Shown here: positions 21,867-35,212 of the stretch, one piece after another
How the letters are laid out: every line of letters begins with the position of its first letter
Position numbering within the stretch: the first letter of the stretch is position 1
Assembly (NCBI GenBank): GCA_943737045.1
Contig: CALSFV010000324.1
Location: 62,001 to 126,000, forward strand
Source of the DNA: Parapristionchus giblindavisi
Taxonomy: Eukaryota > Nematoda > Chromadorea > Rhabditida > Diplogasteridae
DNA: 64,000 nucleotides
Reading direction: 5' to 3'
Notes under the pieces: model-generated
What the model saw: the letters and a program-made list of their open reading frames with translations, nothing else
Told to the model about the DNA's origin: nothing
The model's database searches: none
Translations under genes and position numbers: made by a program

Positions 21867-24800
21867 ATGTTCCGTACCGCCATGTCGTCGTTCTTCAATG
21901 GAAAAGTCGTGATCGTGACAGGTTTTTTTTAAAATCATTCATTTGTCCATCACGTAATGTACGTGATTAAAGGCACACCCAAACTAATTTTACTCTACGC
22001 AATGGTAATACTCTCTCGCTTTATTTGTCTACGAGAGAGTGTTGCCAGAGCGGAGAGTAAAATTAGCTTGGGGTGTGTCTTTAATTTTCACAGAGAAACT
22101 GTGTAACATATGTCATAGCCGATGATGCGGGGGGCGCCCGTTTCGGCAACGGATTATAAATCGGGTGGGAGATGGCCTATGGCAATAAAAGTTGTATCAT
22201 TGTTATCAGTAAGAGTGTACGGTATTGTGCTACCGTACCCATCGGGAATCGTGAAATGATTTTTTTCATTCGACCCATTACCCGGGGTTCATGGTTGAAA
22301 ATGGCAAAAGTCGAAAAATTCATGATACTCCGAGACCAAATACTAGTTGTCATTATATCAATAGTGAGCCAACTTTTACCTTTCTGGATAACGTAACCCG
22401 ATCTACCGTAATCGAACCGGGATTTGCAGTGAATTTCGCTATAGTATCATTGGGTACGGTACCTAGATTACAGTAGATCGGGTTACGGTATCCAGAAAGA
22501 TTAAAGTTGGCTCACTATTCATATAATGACAACTAGTATTTGGTCTCGGGGCATCATGAATTTTTAGACTTTTGCCATTTTCAACCATGAACCCCGGGTC
22601 ATGGGTCGAATGAAAAAAATCTGTTCGCGATTCCCGATGGGTACGGTAGCACAATACCGTACACTCCTACTGATAACAATGATACAACTTTTATTGCCAT
22701 AGGCCATCTCCCACCCGATTTATAATCCGTTGCCGAAGCGGGCGTTGCCGAAACGGGCGCCCCCCCCCCCCCCGATTATGCATAGGTTTCACACACTGCG
22801 GTATTGCTACACTATGTAACATTGAGGTCTTACATGAATGATTAAGGCTCGTCAAGTGGCATCGGCAGGGCAACCGCAGTCATGTTCTCTAAGGCTGGCG
22901 CTAAAGTAACCATAACAGGGAGAAACGCTCAATCGCTAGAAGTAGGTCATTATAATGGATTAGCTTAAAATATTAACACGCTGTTTTGTAATAACCAAGA
23001 ACGGTTAAACACAGATATTCCAAAATTGTTTTATCTATTTGTGGTAATGATCACAAACGCAGACATGATGTTGACTATACAAAAGGCGAGCTATAGCTAT
23101 GAAACCATACTAAAACATTTGTGATGCACAGCTGCCATGGGTGCTTGGTTTATAGAGAAAATAAGCGTTAAATAAATGTATTTTAAAATTGGTAAATATA
23201 TTTAGGAAACGAAGAATCTGTGCATGAATGGAAATTGTAAGGAAGATCAAGTATTCATGGTATAATAATAATAATAATAATAATAATAAATTTATCTGAC
23301 CTCAGAGAGTATTTTGAGATTCATAATTAAATGTTTAAACAATATGATAAAGTCAGGAGGTAAGAAAGAAGGCTGCGAATAGAATAACGTCAATAATTTT
23401 TGCGGGCAAGATCGAGTTTAATTTAAACTCTCCACTCAAGCAATGCTCTCTCGCTTTCATTGTTTTCAACTGAGTAACGATAGAGCGGATTTTTGTTACT
23501 AACTAACTTTTAATCGTCGTTGACCGTGGCGGGTTGGAATGGCTATATTGTTATCATTGATTGTCACGGTTGTGATTGCAGGCCATTGGAGATATTACTA
23601 ATGAGGAATTCGCTGCTAAACTGGTTCACGATACTGTAGACAAGTTTGAACAAATTGATGTATTGGTCAGTATTTACAATAATAAGAAAAGAAATCACTC
23701 GCAAGACTGCATCCGTGAGACATCTGCACGATGCCGAGGCCGCATCCGAATCAAGCTTGGAACATTTGGTTGATGGTCGACCTTGTAAAATTCCTCGAAT
23801 CAGGTTAACAACGCCGGGTCGACGATATTTGACTTGGAAGGCAGGAAGGGACTGGATATTCCTATCAAGAACTATGATGACATGTTCCAGCTAAATGTTC
23901 GATCGTAAGTTTCACTTATGAGTTGTTCAAAAGTCACTAAAAGGAAGTAAATATTCGAGAGAGTGTGTAAAAGAAGAGAGTATTTTTCGTTTGTCCGGCG
24001 AAAATTCTTCTATTCATTTATCTTTTGATGACTACATTACAATGCCTTATAAAGGAATGCTTCCAAACGAGCTTTCGTAATAAGATATATAATTATACAA
24101 GTGATACAACGAATAATCTTAATATTAATAATTCACAACAGTGACATATTGTCACTAGAAAGTGGTATACTCGAAAACAAAGTATTTGTCCGAAGACGAA
24201 GAGAAAGGATATTAAATTACAAACAAGATTCTATTATCCTTGACTGTCCTGTGTACTGACAAGATGATAACAATAAATGCATTTTAGTGTATAAAAGAAA
24301 ATTATTCGTCCATCAATGTAAATATTTTTCAGCGTGATCATTCTAACCCAACACGCGATTCCTCATCTTGAAAAGACCAAGGGAGCCATCGTTAACATCT
24401 CCTCAATAGTGTCCTTTCCCATCGCTACAGCGGTCAATTTTCGTATTTACTATATCCTCAAGTCGCTAAAAAATAAAAACTGCGAATATTTTCTCTCCTA
24501 ATTTTTGATCAATTTAACGCGTAAAAAGTTTGAAATCTCCTCCCCCCTTTCCAAAATATCCATTTGAGGAGCCCTACTATCCCATGACCAAGGCAGCACT
24601 CGATCAATTGACTGTACAGATGGCTGGAACTCTGATTGAGAAGGGAATCAGGGTCAACTGTGTTAAGTCAGTACATTTTGTAGTCTCGAAATTTCGATCC
24701 CATGAAACTGTTTCTGAAACTGAAACTGAAACATGAAAATTTCGATCGATTCTAAAAACGGTGTGTGTCTATGAATTGAAAATCCGTTGAGATTCAGAAC

Positions 24801-25656
24801 ACGAAAAAAGTGTTATCAACTGAGCATAAGACCAGTAAAGTGTCATACTTTACACTTTTTGTATTATGTTTAACACTTTGCATGTCTTCAGTGCTGTGGG
24901 CTACACTTTTTTCTATGTGTGCAGCATACACATTGTAAAATGTATTCTCACTGCATATACAAAAATATCGATCATTACCACTTGCAGTCCTGGAATTATA
25001 AGAACCAATTTTCTTGCCACCGGTGGAGTAGATCAGAGTAACACTTCACAGGTTTTTAAGTTTTATTTTACAATATTTATTAAAAGTCAATATTTCGCCA
25101 ACATTACATCATCGACAATTTATCACCGAAATTCAACAAAAAACACATAAAAATAAAATTTTCAGATGTACGATGGTCTTCTGCAAAGCAATGGAATTCC
25201 ACTCGGAAGACTTGGCACCCCCGATGATATTGCCAAGGTTGATTTATTCATTCATTAATTATGTTAAAAGCAAACATACTTTGAGATAATTTAAAACTCT
25301 TCTCTTTGACAATGCGTCCACGCTTTGGTAGGCATTAGCGGAGAGTTAAATTAGCTCGGGTTGTGCCTTTAATTATCACAAGGTATAATAAATAATATCA
25401 TTTCGTAAAGAAGATGTTCTAGCTCCTTTTAAAGGGAGCGTTACCTCACTCAATGGTCTCTTCATTGCTCACACACTATTTTTCTGTTCTCTAACAACGA
25501 GAAAGCATTGAGTGAGGTTACGCTCAATTTAAATAGCATTTGTAGATAATTCTCTTCCTCGCTGATCGTTCACAATCAGAGATCATCATTGGTCAGAGAA
25601 TCTACGCTGATGGAGGATCCGTCCTGAAGAATAAACTCTTTGCCGTATTTGATTAA
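21867..25656 (+). CDS. Short-chain dehydrogenase/reductase, tandem copy 1, 277 aa
   Basis: Ten exons: 21867-21921, 22847-22941, 23206-23259, 23582-23665, 23804-23904, 24333-24432, 24569-24666, 24988-25051, 25166-25237, 25546-25656. All are in phase. Classical SDR motifs occur in order: nucleotide-binding GSSSGIGRAT after VVIVT; VNNAGST; the catalytic SS in NISSIV; YYPMTKAALD with the YxxxK pair; NPGIIRTNF; and a C-terminal IYADGGS. It is an NAD(P)(H)-dependent oxidoreductase; the substrate cannot be read from sequence. There is no signal or membrane segment, so it is probably cytosolic. Some donors are weak (GTCAGT, GTATAA) and the exon-7 acceptor is unusual (TTTGAG). Intron 1 holds a family A MITE and a 650-bp foldback, and the last intron a family B MITE. 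The second ATG (21882) is an alternative start. Confidence 0.85.
21970..22084. mobile_element. Palindromic MITE, family A, well preserved
   Basis: TTAAAGGCACACCCAAACTAA pairs with TTAGCTTGGGGTGTGTCTTTAA. It is a good reference copy for the family. Confidence 0.85.
22121..22784. mobile_element. 650-bp foldback element (GGGGGGCGCCCGTTTCGGCAA termini)
   Basis: Arms of about 300 bp mirror each other. Examples are GGAGATGGCCTATGGCAATA, CCCATCGGGAATCG and GTAACCCGATCTACCGTAAT. The same family occurs at 48728-49222. It lies in intron 1 of the first SDR gene. Confidence 0.8.
23412..23508. mobile_element. Degraded family A MITE
   Basis: Only the arms with CTCTCGCTTTCATTG and the flanking stem are still recognisable. 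Intronic in the first SDR gene. Confidence 0.4.
25283..25374. mobile_element. Shortened family A MITE
   Basis: TTTAAAACTCTTCTCTTTGAC pairs loosely with GTTAAATTAGCTCGGGTTGTGCCTTTAA. The centre is deleted. Confidence 0.55.
25431..25534. mobile_element. Palindromic MITE, family B
   Basis: TTAAAGGGAGCGTTACCTCAC pairs with GTGAGGTTACGCTCAATTTAA. It ends 11 bp before the last SDR exon. Confidence 0.75.
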
Positions 25657-25676
25657 TAAATATAATAATAATAATG

Positions 25677-25733
<57 letters not shown>
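25657..25733. repeat. (AAT)n microsatellite after the SDR stop
   Basis: The stop codon runs into AATAAA, the likely poly(A) signal, then about 70 bp of AAT units. The second SDR gene has the same arrangement at 28957-28992. Confidence 0.9.
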
Positions 25734-25734
<1 letters not shown>

Positions 25735-25821
25735 TATCATATTGATAAACCATTCAGTCTTATAACGTGTTAGACATTGTATGTACCATTCATCTATAAA
25801 TTGTTCAATCTGACATTTTAA

Positions 25822-25934
25822 AGGCACACCCCGAATTTTATTATTCGCATTGGCAATATTCTCTCGTAGATAAATAAAGCGAGAGAGTGTGACCAGAACG
25901 GAGAGTTCCAAATTAGCTTGGGGTGTCGCTTTAA
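25822..25934. mobile_element. Palindromic MITE, family A
   Basis: TTAAAGGCACACCCCGAATTT pairs with AAATTAGCTTGGGGTGTCGCTTTAA. Confidence 0.8.
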
Positions 25935-26317
25935 AGGTGTAAAACATGTGCTCTAGGCCGAAGCCATCGCTGACGCAAAGTTCCACGGCGGGATCGGATA
26001 AACAAAACACAGTGCACCATTGACCATTGTTTTCAGCAATAAATAGTGCCCCACACATAAATATCTCGGCCAATAATATCTTTGAAGAACTCTTGTTTAC
26101 AGTGGTTGTTAATGCACTAGAGGTCAGAACTTCGTCTACTCAAAATATATTTGTCGAAATGCCAGTTGTTAATCACTATGGTGAAAAATACCACAATAAG
26201 CGTGTGCACAACCTCAGTGCTGTGAATAACATGAAATGTGGCATAAACAACCCGTAACGTATAAATACGATTTTTTTCGATAACGATTTCCATTGTCAGA
26301 ATTCCTAATACTAGTAT

Positions 26318-28959
26318 ATGTTCCGTACCAGCATGTCTTCGTTCTTCAACGGAAAAGTCGTGATTGTAACAGGTTTGCATAAATAGGCATTGAACATGAT
26401 TGTAGAAACATATATCTTCTTCTTTCGTTTCTAAATGTAGGTCCCCTTAAGAGACGTTTGGCTAGACGAGTACTATAGACTCATATATTTTTTTTCATAA
26501 TCAACACTAACAAAAAAGTAAACTAAAAGTAAAAAGTAAAGTAAACTGTATCATGAAGTTATTTTAGGTGCGTCAAGTGGCATCGGTAAAGCAACCGCTG
26601 TTATGTTCGCTAAAGCCGGAGCGAAAGTAACTATAACAGGACGAAAGGCCGAGACGCTTGAGGTTTATCCTTTCAATTACTTATTTGTTTAAATATTGAT
26701 TTCTAGCAATATTATCCGTTCTTTCGATTTTAACGACTTGTTTAGGAGACGAAGGAGCTATGTTCAAAAGGAAGCTGTAAGGACGATGGAGTGCTAGTGG
26801 TATCGTTGCATTGCATTGTTTCTAAATACTCGCTATATTACTATATAAATACATGGAAATACATTATGCATATTATGTGGAGTGGAAAGTAGTAGCAGTT
26901 CAAATCGAACACTTCAATACCGTGTATCTTTCGTGTGTCTTTCCACTCAACCTAGTATTTCCACAAAAATATATCATTATCAAGAATAAAAATGGGGACG
27001 ACGATATCTCACATTCAATCAATCTGTATTCAGAAGGAAAGAAAAGAGGAGAGAGAGTGTGCAAAGCTAGGAGAGTGTTCTCTGATCTTCTTTTCCTTTC
27101 GCAAATATCGACAGCATCAGGGCTAGGATCGTTTGAAAATAATTTCAAACAATTTTTTGATAAAAAAATTCTAAAATGGCTCAAATGGTTCCTGTTACAG
27201 CACAACCCATTGCAGGTCATCGGAGATATTACCAATGAAGAATTCGCAGCTAAACTCGTTCAGGATACGGTTAACAAGTTCGATCAACTTGACGTATTGG
27301 TAAGTCAGCGTAACAATAAGATGAACATTTAAACCGTTTTCGGGAAAATGTGACATCATTAGCTTAGGCGGAGGCGTTTTCCAAAAATAACAATAAGATG
27401 AACATTTAAACAAGTATATATTAATATAAAACGTTTGTGACGTCCCTCCCCCTGCCTCTGACTTACTCTTCTGCAGTTAGTGCTGACACGATAAATGTAT
27501 TGTTGTGTAATGTAACGTGCGGTCGAACTTACAGTGCTTCAAAATCGGCTCTGTAAATCATATTTTATGTATCAGGTGAACAACGCAGGATCAACTATCT
27601 TTGACATGGAAGGCAGGAAGGGATTGGACATTCCGGTCAAGAACTATGATGATATATTTCATTTGAATGTTCGATCGTAAGTTTCATATATCTTGAATAT
27701 TCGCCGGTTAAACTCATAAAAGATCGGTTCAAATTTTACTTAAAATTCAAATTTTGAACTTCAAAAGCATAAAATTCATTTAAAACTTAAGAATCATTAT
27801 ACTCTCTCAATACGCCGTTCCTCATCTGGAGAAGACCAAAGGAGCTATTGTTAACATTTCCGCTATACTCTCACTACCAATGGCAACAACGGTAAATTTC
27901 AAATTAGATTAAAGGCTCATCCCGAAGTATCTTGACTCTCCTCTCTGAACAAGCTCTCTCGCAGACAAAGAAAGCGAGAGTTTTGCAAAGCGGGGAGTTT
28001 TCTTGGGATGCTCCTTTAAAGGAGTCAGATGCCAGATTTTCAGGAGCCGTACTATCCAATGTCCAAGGCAGCCCTCGATCAATTGACCGTGCAAATGGCT
28101 GGAACTCTGATTGAGAAGGGAATCAGGGTGAACTCGGTCAAGTTAGTGTGTTTCCAATTATCTAAATACCTCGCCATCAGTCATAGCAGCATGTTAAACG
28201 TTTAAAATGCACGTGTAAATAAGATCAAATTATCGACTGAACCACCTTATTACTCTAGTATTTTCGAAACCACAAAGTTGCAGGCAGAACGTTTGACTTT
28301 CTTAAAACATTTGTCATCGACCTTTTGATTTTTGAGTAACCAATTCATATACCATAACCACTTGCAGTCCTGGCGTAATCAGAACCAATTTCCTTGCTAC
28401 TGGCGGAGTAGATCAGAAAAATACGCCACAGGTAAATTTTTCATTTCAATTTTATTCGAGATATTGACCTTCTTACCAACACAATGTGTTAATAAACGAG
28501 ATATTGCATAAAAAGACAGCTAGCAATGGTCACTCGTGATAGTCGATGGCCTTCTTCAGATGTACGATGCCCTTTTGCATAGCAAAGGAATTCCCCTCGG
28601 AAGAGTCGGCGCGCCCGATGATATTGCAAAGGTTGATTTATACAATAATATAATTTAGCAAATCAATATTCATTAGTGGAAAATTACATTTTCAAATAAT
28701 TTTGTAAATTTACAGCTGCTACTAAGTAAATAAGGCTGAAGAAGTTCCAGCTCCTTAGCTAATTTGAAAATCTTCGCTCTGGCCATATTCTCTTGCTTTC
28801 TTTATCAACGAGAGAATGATGCTAGAGTTTAAAGGATATTTATAGATAATTCTCTTCCTCGCCGATCGTTCACAATCCGAGATCATTATTGGACAAAGAA
28901 TCATCGCTGACGGAGGATCCGTGTTGAAGTATCAACTCATGACTGCATTTGATCAATAA
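26318..28959 (+). CDS. Short-chain dehydrogenase/reductase, tandem copy 2, 278 aa
   Basis: Ten exons: 26318-26372, 26568-26662, 26746-26799, 27216-27299, 27576-27676, 27792-27891, 28044-28141, 28368-28431, 28560-28631, 28846-28959. Exon lengths equal those of the upstream SDR gene, except that the last is one codon longer. Motifs are GASSGIGKAT, VNNAGST, NISAIL, YYPMSKAALD, NPGVIRTNF and IIADGGS. The second catalytic-loop Ser of copy 1 (SS) is SA here; the first Ser remains, and it is the one expected to be catalytic. Exon 6 uses an ACTTAAG acceptor, which is unusual. The protein is nearly identical to copy 1 at its ends and diverged in the ETKELC region. Introns are mostly short, apart from one of about 420 bp before exon 4 and a family A MITE in the intron before exon 7. 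Substrate unknown. Confidence 0.87.
27912..28020. mobile_element. Palindromic MITE, family A
   Basis: TTAAAGGCTCATCCCGAAGTA pairs with TTCTTGGGATGCTCCTTTAA. Present in copy 2 but absent from the same intron of SDR copy 1. Confidence 0.75.
28755..28835. mobile_element. Family A MITE, one arm truncated
   Basis: TTAGCTAATTTGAAAATCTTCGCTCTGGC is followed by a short hairpin, and the right end is missing. Confidence 0.5.
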
Positions 28960-28995
<36 letters not shown>

Positions 28996-29133
28996 CATCA
29001 TATTAAATCATTCAGTCTTATAACGCAATAGATATATTATTATTTATGTACTATTCATATATTTATTGTTATCGAATTTCTTGACATGTTAAAGGCGTAA
29101 AACAAGTCCTAGACACCGATGTTACACGACTTA

Positions 29134-30179
29134 CAGTATAGTCCAAAAGTAATGGGACACTTTTTCATTTTTTTATAACTTTTGAACCAGGAAAGCAATC
29201 AAGCTGATCTTTTGAGTCAGTCTAGAAAATTTATCAAGGAATATTACCATGATGTGGTGGTGTAATTAACTTTGTTAATTTTTGCGTAGTGATGACGCTA
29301 CCGAAGTACACTTTTTTTTTAAATTCCCATTTCTTTAGTGAAAAGCCCTGTTCTTCGGGAACACTGTGAGAGTGGAGATCTCCACTAGGGCTGTACAGTC
29401 AAACAATCCGGAATGGCTCCGACTCCGGTTTCAAGCTGTAGCAGGGTTACAACTTTGACCTAAAAAATTTATAACTCGGCTTCTAGATGAGATAACGACC
29501 CATTCTAAGCGCCAAAATGATGCTAGTGGCGACTAATGTTTATCCCCAGATTATGGTAGTCGTAGCTCGTCATTTGCCCTCAGGGCATAAATATTTTTTG
29601 GAAAGGACCGAATTTGAGACCCTACCGTTCAGAGGGCGGGTCTTCTAAAATTATGGTTCCTGCGCAAGCAGCTTTGCAATATATCCTATATTAATTTCCC
29701 TTATTTTGGTTTAGTTCCGATTCCTTTCAGACCCGCAGCAAACGTTATGCTGAGGTCTACTCGGTTGTAGCGTGTAAAGATCAAAATACAAAGATCAAAG
29801 ATGAAAATTTAGCAATAGTGTAAAAACTTTTGTGAACATCTCTAACATGCATTGGTACTTTGAAACTAAGAGATTTCATCAATAGAGGCCCAGGGGCGAG
29901 AGAGAGAGAGCAGTAAGAGAGACAGCGCAAGAGTGCGCACCGAGTAGACCTCAGCATAACGTTTGCTGCGGGTCACTAAAGAAATGGGAATTTTCAAAAA
30001 AGGGTACTTCGGTAGCGTCATCACTACGCAAAAATTAACTAAGTTAATTACACCACCACATCATGGTAATATTCCTTGATAAATTCTCTACATTGACTCA
30101 AAAGATCAGCTTGATTGCTTTTCTGGTTCAAAAGTTATAAAAAAATGAAAAAGTGTCCCATTACTTTTGGACGATACTG
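29134..30179. mobile_element. Tc1/mariner-type non-autonomous element with 200-bp TIRs
   Basis: Termini CAGTATAGTCCAAAAGTAAT and the reverse complement ending GGACGATACTG are flanked by TA on both sides. The inverted repeats extend about 200 bp. The mirrored inner segment GACCCGCAGCAAACG...CTCGGT is separated from the left TIR by about 390 bp (29343-29730) that has no partner in the right arm. That block is best explained as a later insertion into the hairpin. No transposase frame is visible. Confidence 0.8.
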
Positions 30180-30508
30180 TATACGGTCGTGAATAGTGAA
30201 AACAATTAATAGAATCGTTAAGACGAACGAATCATTCCCACTTCTGTGAGAGTACTGTCAACGTATCCGAAATTAGCCAAACCGCATAACTGCAAGTGTT
30301 AGGGCGTGATCGCACTACTAATAAAGAAAATCTACATATATAATCATTCTTACTCTGCCTTGAAGAATTTACAACCACCATGGAAAAATACTTTTCTTAT
30401 TTCTCAATCTTTCTACGTTATTCTCGAATCGAGATACAAGCGAATGTAAATATACATTATTTTATTATCAAAAATTCTACAACAATTTACAAAAAAACAT
30501 TAATCTTC

Positions 30509-32008
30509 TCATATTCCCTCTTGCTGTTCCATATTCACTTGCGCTGGAGGCTCTTCCTTATCTAAAAAAAAGTAGTTAATAATTGCAAGAAACGACACGC
30601 ATAGAAGGCACTATTACAGATAGTATATGTGTACTAGATAGTCCCAACCATAAATGGGCGCCGACATTGGGGTGCCCCCTGTAAAATTAGGGCTTTTCTA
30701 ATTTTTTGTGGAATGCCCCCCCTGTAAAAAATGACGTTAATCTGACATTTTGAGAAAAAAAGAGAAGGTCCTCCCCCTGTAAAATTATCCATTTTTCGTT
30801 CGGATACCCGCTGTAGAATCGAGCTCCAGGTACCCCGCCCATGTATGGGCGGGGTACCAATGCATATCATCCGGCCACAGTTTTCATCTTATTTAGTACA
30901 GACATATTTTTACATCGTTTTCTTCGCTATCATTATTTGTCTCGTTTCGTGCACATTCACGTTGATAAAAAATAGTACTAGTAGATACACCACACCCATA
31001 CACGATATTTAGAATGAGCGTATTGACAAATCACTGCACTGCCAGTGTACCCTCAACAATAAAAAAAGATTAGATCGTCAAACTCTAGAACGAAAAATTG
31101 ATCTTTGATCTTTATTCGCTGGTATAGACCGAGTCTTTCTAGCTTGATATACAAAAACGACAAAAATAACAAAAATGCGTATTCAAGATTGCTATATGTC
31201 AGTTCATAATATCAGAAAAATACAGCAAAAACACTCACAATCAGGAAAGAACCGTGGAATGAGTTTCTTCGAGTAGCTTTCCAAGGGTAACTTTTTCAGT
31301 TGATCCGACTCGTACTTTTCATGCGTTTTCTTGTTGTGTTCGATCATTTCTTCCTGAACATAAATTCATTCAAACATTGAACGTTGATCTACAAAAAATG
31401 ATCAAAGAACTAATCTTCGACCAAAAACAACAAAAAAAAGTAAAATTGATCTTTGATCTTTGATCTCTAGAACCACATGAACATTTGGAGTGACCAAACC
31501 TTGTTATAATGAAGGAAGCTGCAATGGACACACGCATAGGGCGAATAGGGGAAGTTGTGCTTGACCACGATATGATCAAAGAGATGGGCGTACTGAAAAT
31601 ATGAATAAATTTTCAATCGATATTGTCGCGTTTCCAGTTAAAAAAGGTAAGCCCCGTTATTCAAGGCACACGAAGTCCTGTCTATAATGCCTGGCCGAAA
31701 CAGCGGGGCCTTATTTATTTAATTTGCATGTTACACAATACCAGAGCACATTTGCATGCTCTTTATACTATACTTCACGTTTAATCACTATTAGGTCAGT
31801 GATAACTCATCTAATCACAAGACTAGCAGTGATCTCTCGCAGTTAAACCAAGTCTAAAATCAACAAAATTGGAGGGGGGGGGGGGGGGGTAAAAACAAAA
31901 GCATTTTGTACCTCAACAAATAGATTGCACAGTTTGCATTTCAAAGAAGTGGGAGTGGCTTCCGTTTCACCGACCACAGCTGAGGGTAACTGGAACACAA
32001 AATAATTA

Positions 32009-32073
<65 letters not shown>

Positions 32074-35000
32074 GAACAATAAGAATAATAATATATTTTA
32101 TGAGTTGAAAAAGATGATTTTAAATAACCTAATATACAATACATTTTGATATTACTTAAACTCATAATAATTTTTTAAACGATTTCTGTTGAAAATGAAT
32201 GAATTAATGATTAATTACGTATTTATTTCAAGCTAAATGGCCTACGTCTTCCATAATTCTGGGTACAGCAGCTTGAGGGGTGAAATCTCGATACTTGCGG
32301 CCAAGTACTGTCCCAATGACAGGCTCGTCCTTTTTGGCCAATTTGTATCGTCCAAGGAGAACCGGGGCAGTCGGCGGTCGCTTAGCTACTGTAAATGACG
32401 ATATAGCAAAATAAATAAATAAATAAACAATTTATTTATCCGCGCCATGATAGGCGAAACAGTGTTAATTGCACCATGACCGATACGCTGTGATTCGCAG
32501 CCTGTCGTACAGGCTCTACTTTCGCACAAGGATAAACGAATAGTCAATAGTCATAGTCACGAATAGTCATAGTAAATAGTCGAATAGTCGAATATGAATA
32601 GTCACGACTTTACTCGTTCCATCCCCACCTAGCGATGATCGCTTGACGTGAATAAATTATTATTATTATTAAGGATAAACGAACCGAGATTCTCTCGATC
32701 CGGAACAACACTCGTTGCCGATACGCTGTTCGACGACGTTTCATGCTGAAAATACTGCTTCTTTTCACATGAGGAAAAGCGAATACCCAGTCTTTTTCAC
32801 ATGTGAAAAGACGCCGTCAATGACCTTCGTCTTTTTCATCGTGAATTTCGAACAGAAAATAGGAAAGTTATCAATTCATTCATATTAAAAATTTTAAAAC
32901 GATTTATGTTGAAAATAAGAATGAGGGTGTAGAGTAGTTAATAAGTTATCTATTAATTTCTAGGTAAACCCTCACCGAATTATTTTTATATAGTGGGTAT
33001 ATTTAGAAAAATCATTATTTTTCGCTTAAAGTGTAATCTTTCACATAAAAATGAGCTTTATGTATTGAGTCGTCCGTGAAAATGAGCCGTATATCACGGC
33101 GGTTCATTGGAGGGAAATCCCTGCATTTAACTTTGTCTTGAATCCTCCCGCACTTTGAAAAATCGGCAGAGTTGATTTGCACCGGTTGGGATTCGAACCT
33201 ACGGTGTTCGGATCGCTAAATAAAACTTCTAGCCACTAAGCCATCTCGGCATGATCTCTAGCTCGCAAAACCCGGTGATAGCTGCAGTCAGAAGCGCTCT
33301 TATGGCGAGCAGCCGCAGCGCGTCGCCGCAACGCGCCCAATCATATCGTATATCTCATTTGAATTTTCGTGTTAAGACTTTTTTGGAAAATTTTGCAATA
33401 GGTTTGAAAAATCCAGAGTCGCTCTTAATTACTGTTATTGAACCGCAGTGTATATAGTGGGTCAATCCTCACCTAGTGAGGGCATGAAAATGTATGATCT
33501 CTATATCGGTCAAATACTGTATGACTTACAGGCTCGGCCATCTTGACAAATTTCGATCGTCCAGTGAGAAATGGAGCAGTCGGCGGTCGCTTAGCTACTG
33601 TAAAAAAACGAAATAATGATAATAATATTTATTCCTTCAATAGAACACATCGGGGATGGGATATATCTGTTAGATAAGACTTTTTGAAGGATGTCCGTCG
33701 CCAAGGCGAATCGGAATAAATATCAAAATAAATAGTTTAGTTATCATCGCCCTGATAATATTACAAGGCGACATGGTTTCACCAATAATAACATGAATTA
33801 ATTGCTCTAAATCATACATTGGCGCCTGGGGGTGTCCCCTGTAAAATTAGGACTTTTCGAAAATTTGTGGAAAAAGTGAAGGTCCCCTGTAAAATTGGCG
33901 ATTTTTTGTTCGGATGCCCCCCCCCCCTGTTGAATCGAGCTCCAGGTACCCCGGCCATGTATACTCTAAATGGCTCTCTAATTGTAAGTAGATGGTGGTG
34001 GGTTGATAAAAGGAAAAGGAAACACATGATATCGTTTATTTATTAACACGCCGCTCTATTAGTGTGTGCATTCATATATTCTTTTTGGGGTCCGTATTTT
34101 TACGGAATCTTTGCGCATTTTGGCGATTTTACACCATGGATACTATTTTACACTATAGAGTCCTCAAGAGTTTCCCAACCGAACGACATACACCGGACCG
34201 ATTTCATTGGATAAGAAAACTAGTCTTTCCTGACCTCGTGTAACGTGATAAGAAGTACTGAATACCATCCCGTACCTTTTTTGTACAGGAATAAAATTAT
34301 TTGATTTGAGATTTGAGATAAATAAATAAATAAATACGGTAGAACATCGACAAAGAGTTACCTTTGGGGAGAGTCTTAGGAAAGGCAGGGAAGCACTCTC
34401 CGCGAAGGCGTTTCCATTGAATCTGAAGTGCGAAATATTTTGTCAATCTAGTAGCAGCCTGTCAATCTGCTCGAACCTCTCGAGGACTGTGGATTCGGGT
34501 GATGCGCATATTAAAGGTGGGCGCGTGAAAACGAATGATTTTTGCGCATGGCCTTGGGGACCTTGCGCGTAGCTTTGTCTCGCAAAAAATAACAAAATGT
34601 CCAGTTAAATCTGAAAAAAATAACAATGCGCATAGCCTTGCCTCCCCTTCTGCCGGTTTGCGCGTTGCCTTTCCCCTAGCATGCCCACCTATGGCGCATA
34701 TATGAAGATCAACGCCCATGTTATGGGTGGGGACTGCCGTCGAAAGCATACGTGGGCGACATTGTCGCTAGCGGCGAGTGACTACAGTGAGTACCATAGG
34801 TGGGCACGCTGGGCTGTGCGCAAACAGGGAATTGTAAGGCAAGGCTATGCGCATGGTCATGTTTTGCAGATTTAACTGGAAATTTTTCAATTTTTGCGAG
34901 GCAAAGCTATGCGCAAGGCCCCACAACGGAAGGCAAGGCTGTGTGAAAAAGAATTCGTTTTCACGCGCCCACCTATGCTGTAGTTACTTATCGCTAGCGA

Positions 35001-35180
35001 CAATTACTACAGTGAGAACTGTGAATATACATATGTAGCTGAAGAAACCAAGGAACACAGTGATTTATTATTATTTTATACTTTTTTCTCAACAAGTGAA
35101 CCGCCCCTTCAAGGCAACATGGACGAAACGAACTAATTGGAAACTCTCCGCTCTGACAACGCTCTCTCGTCGACAAAGAA

Positions 35181-35212
<32 letters not shown>

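Noticed and set aside
31843..32165. Long poly-Leu or poly-Tyr open frames
   Set aside because: They are translations of the AAT microsatellite; the same applies at 25576-26073, 53454-53696 and 54008-54367.
33170..33250. Functional tRNA on the minus strand
   Set aside because: The T-stem has mismatches and the acceptor is only partly paired. It lies inside a small inserted repeat.
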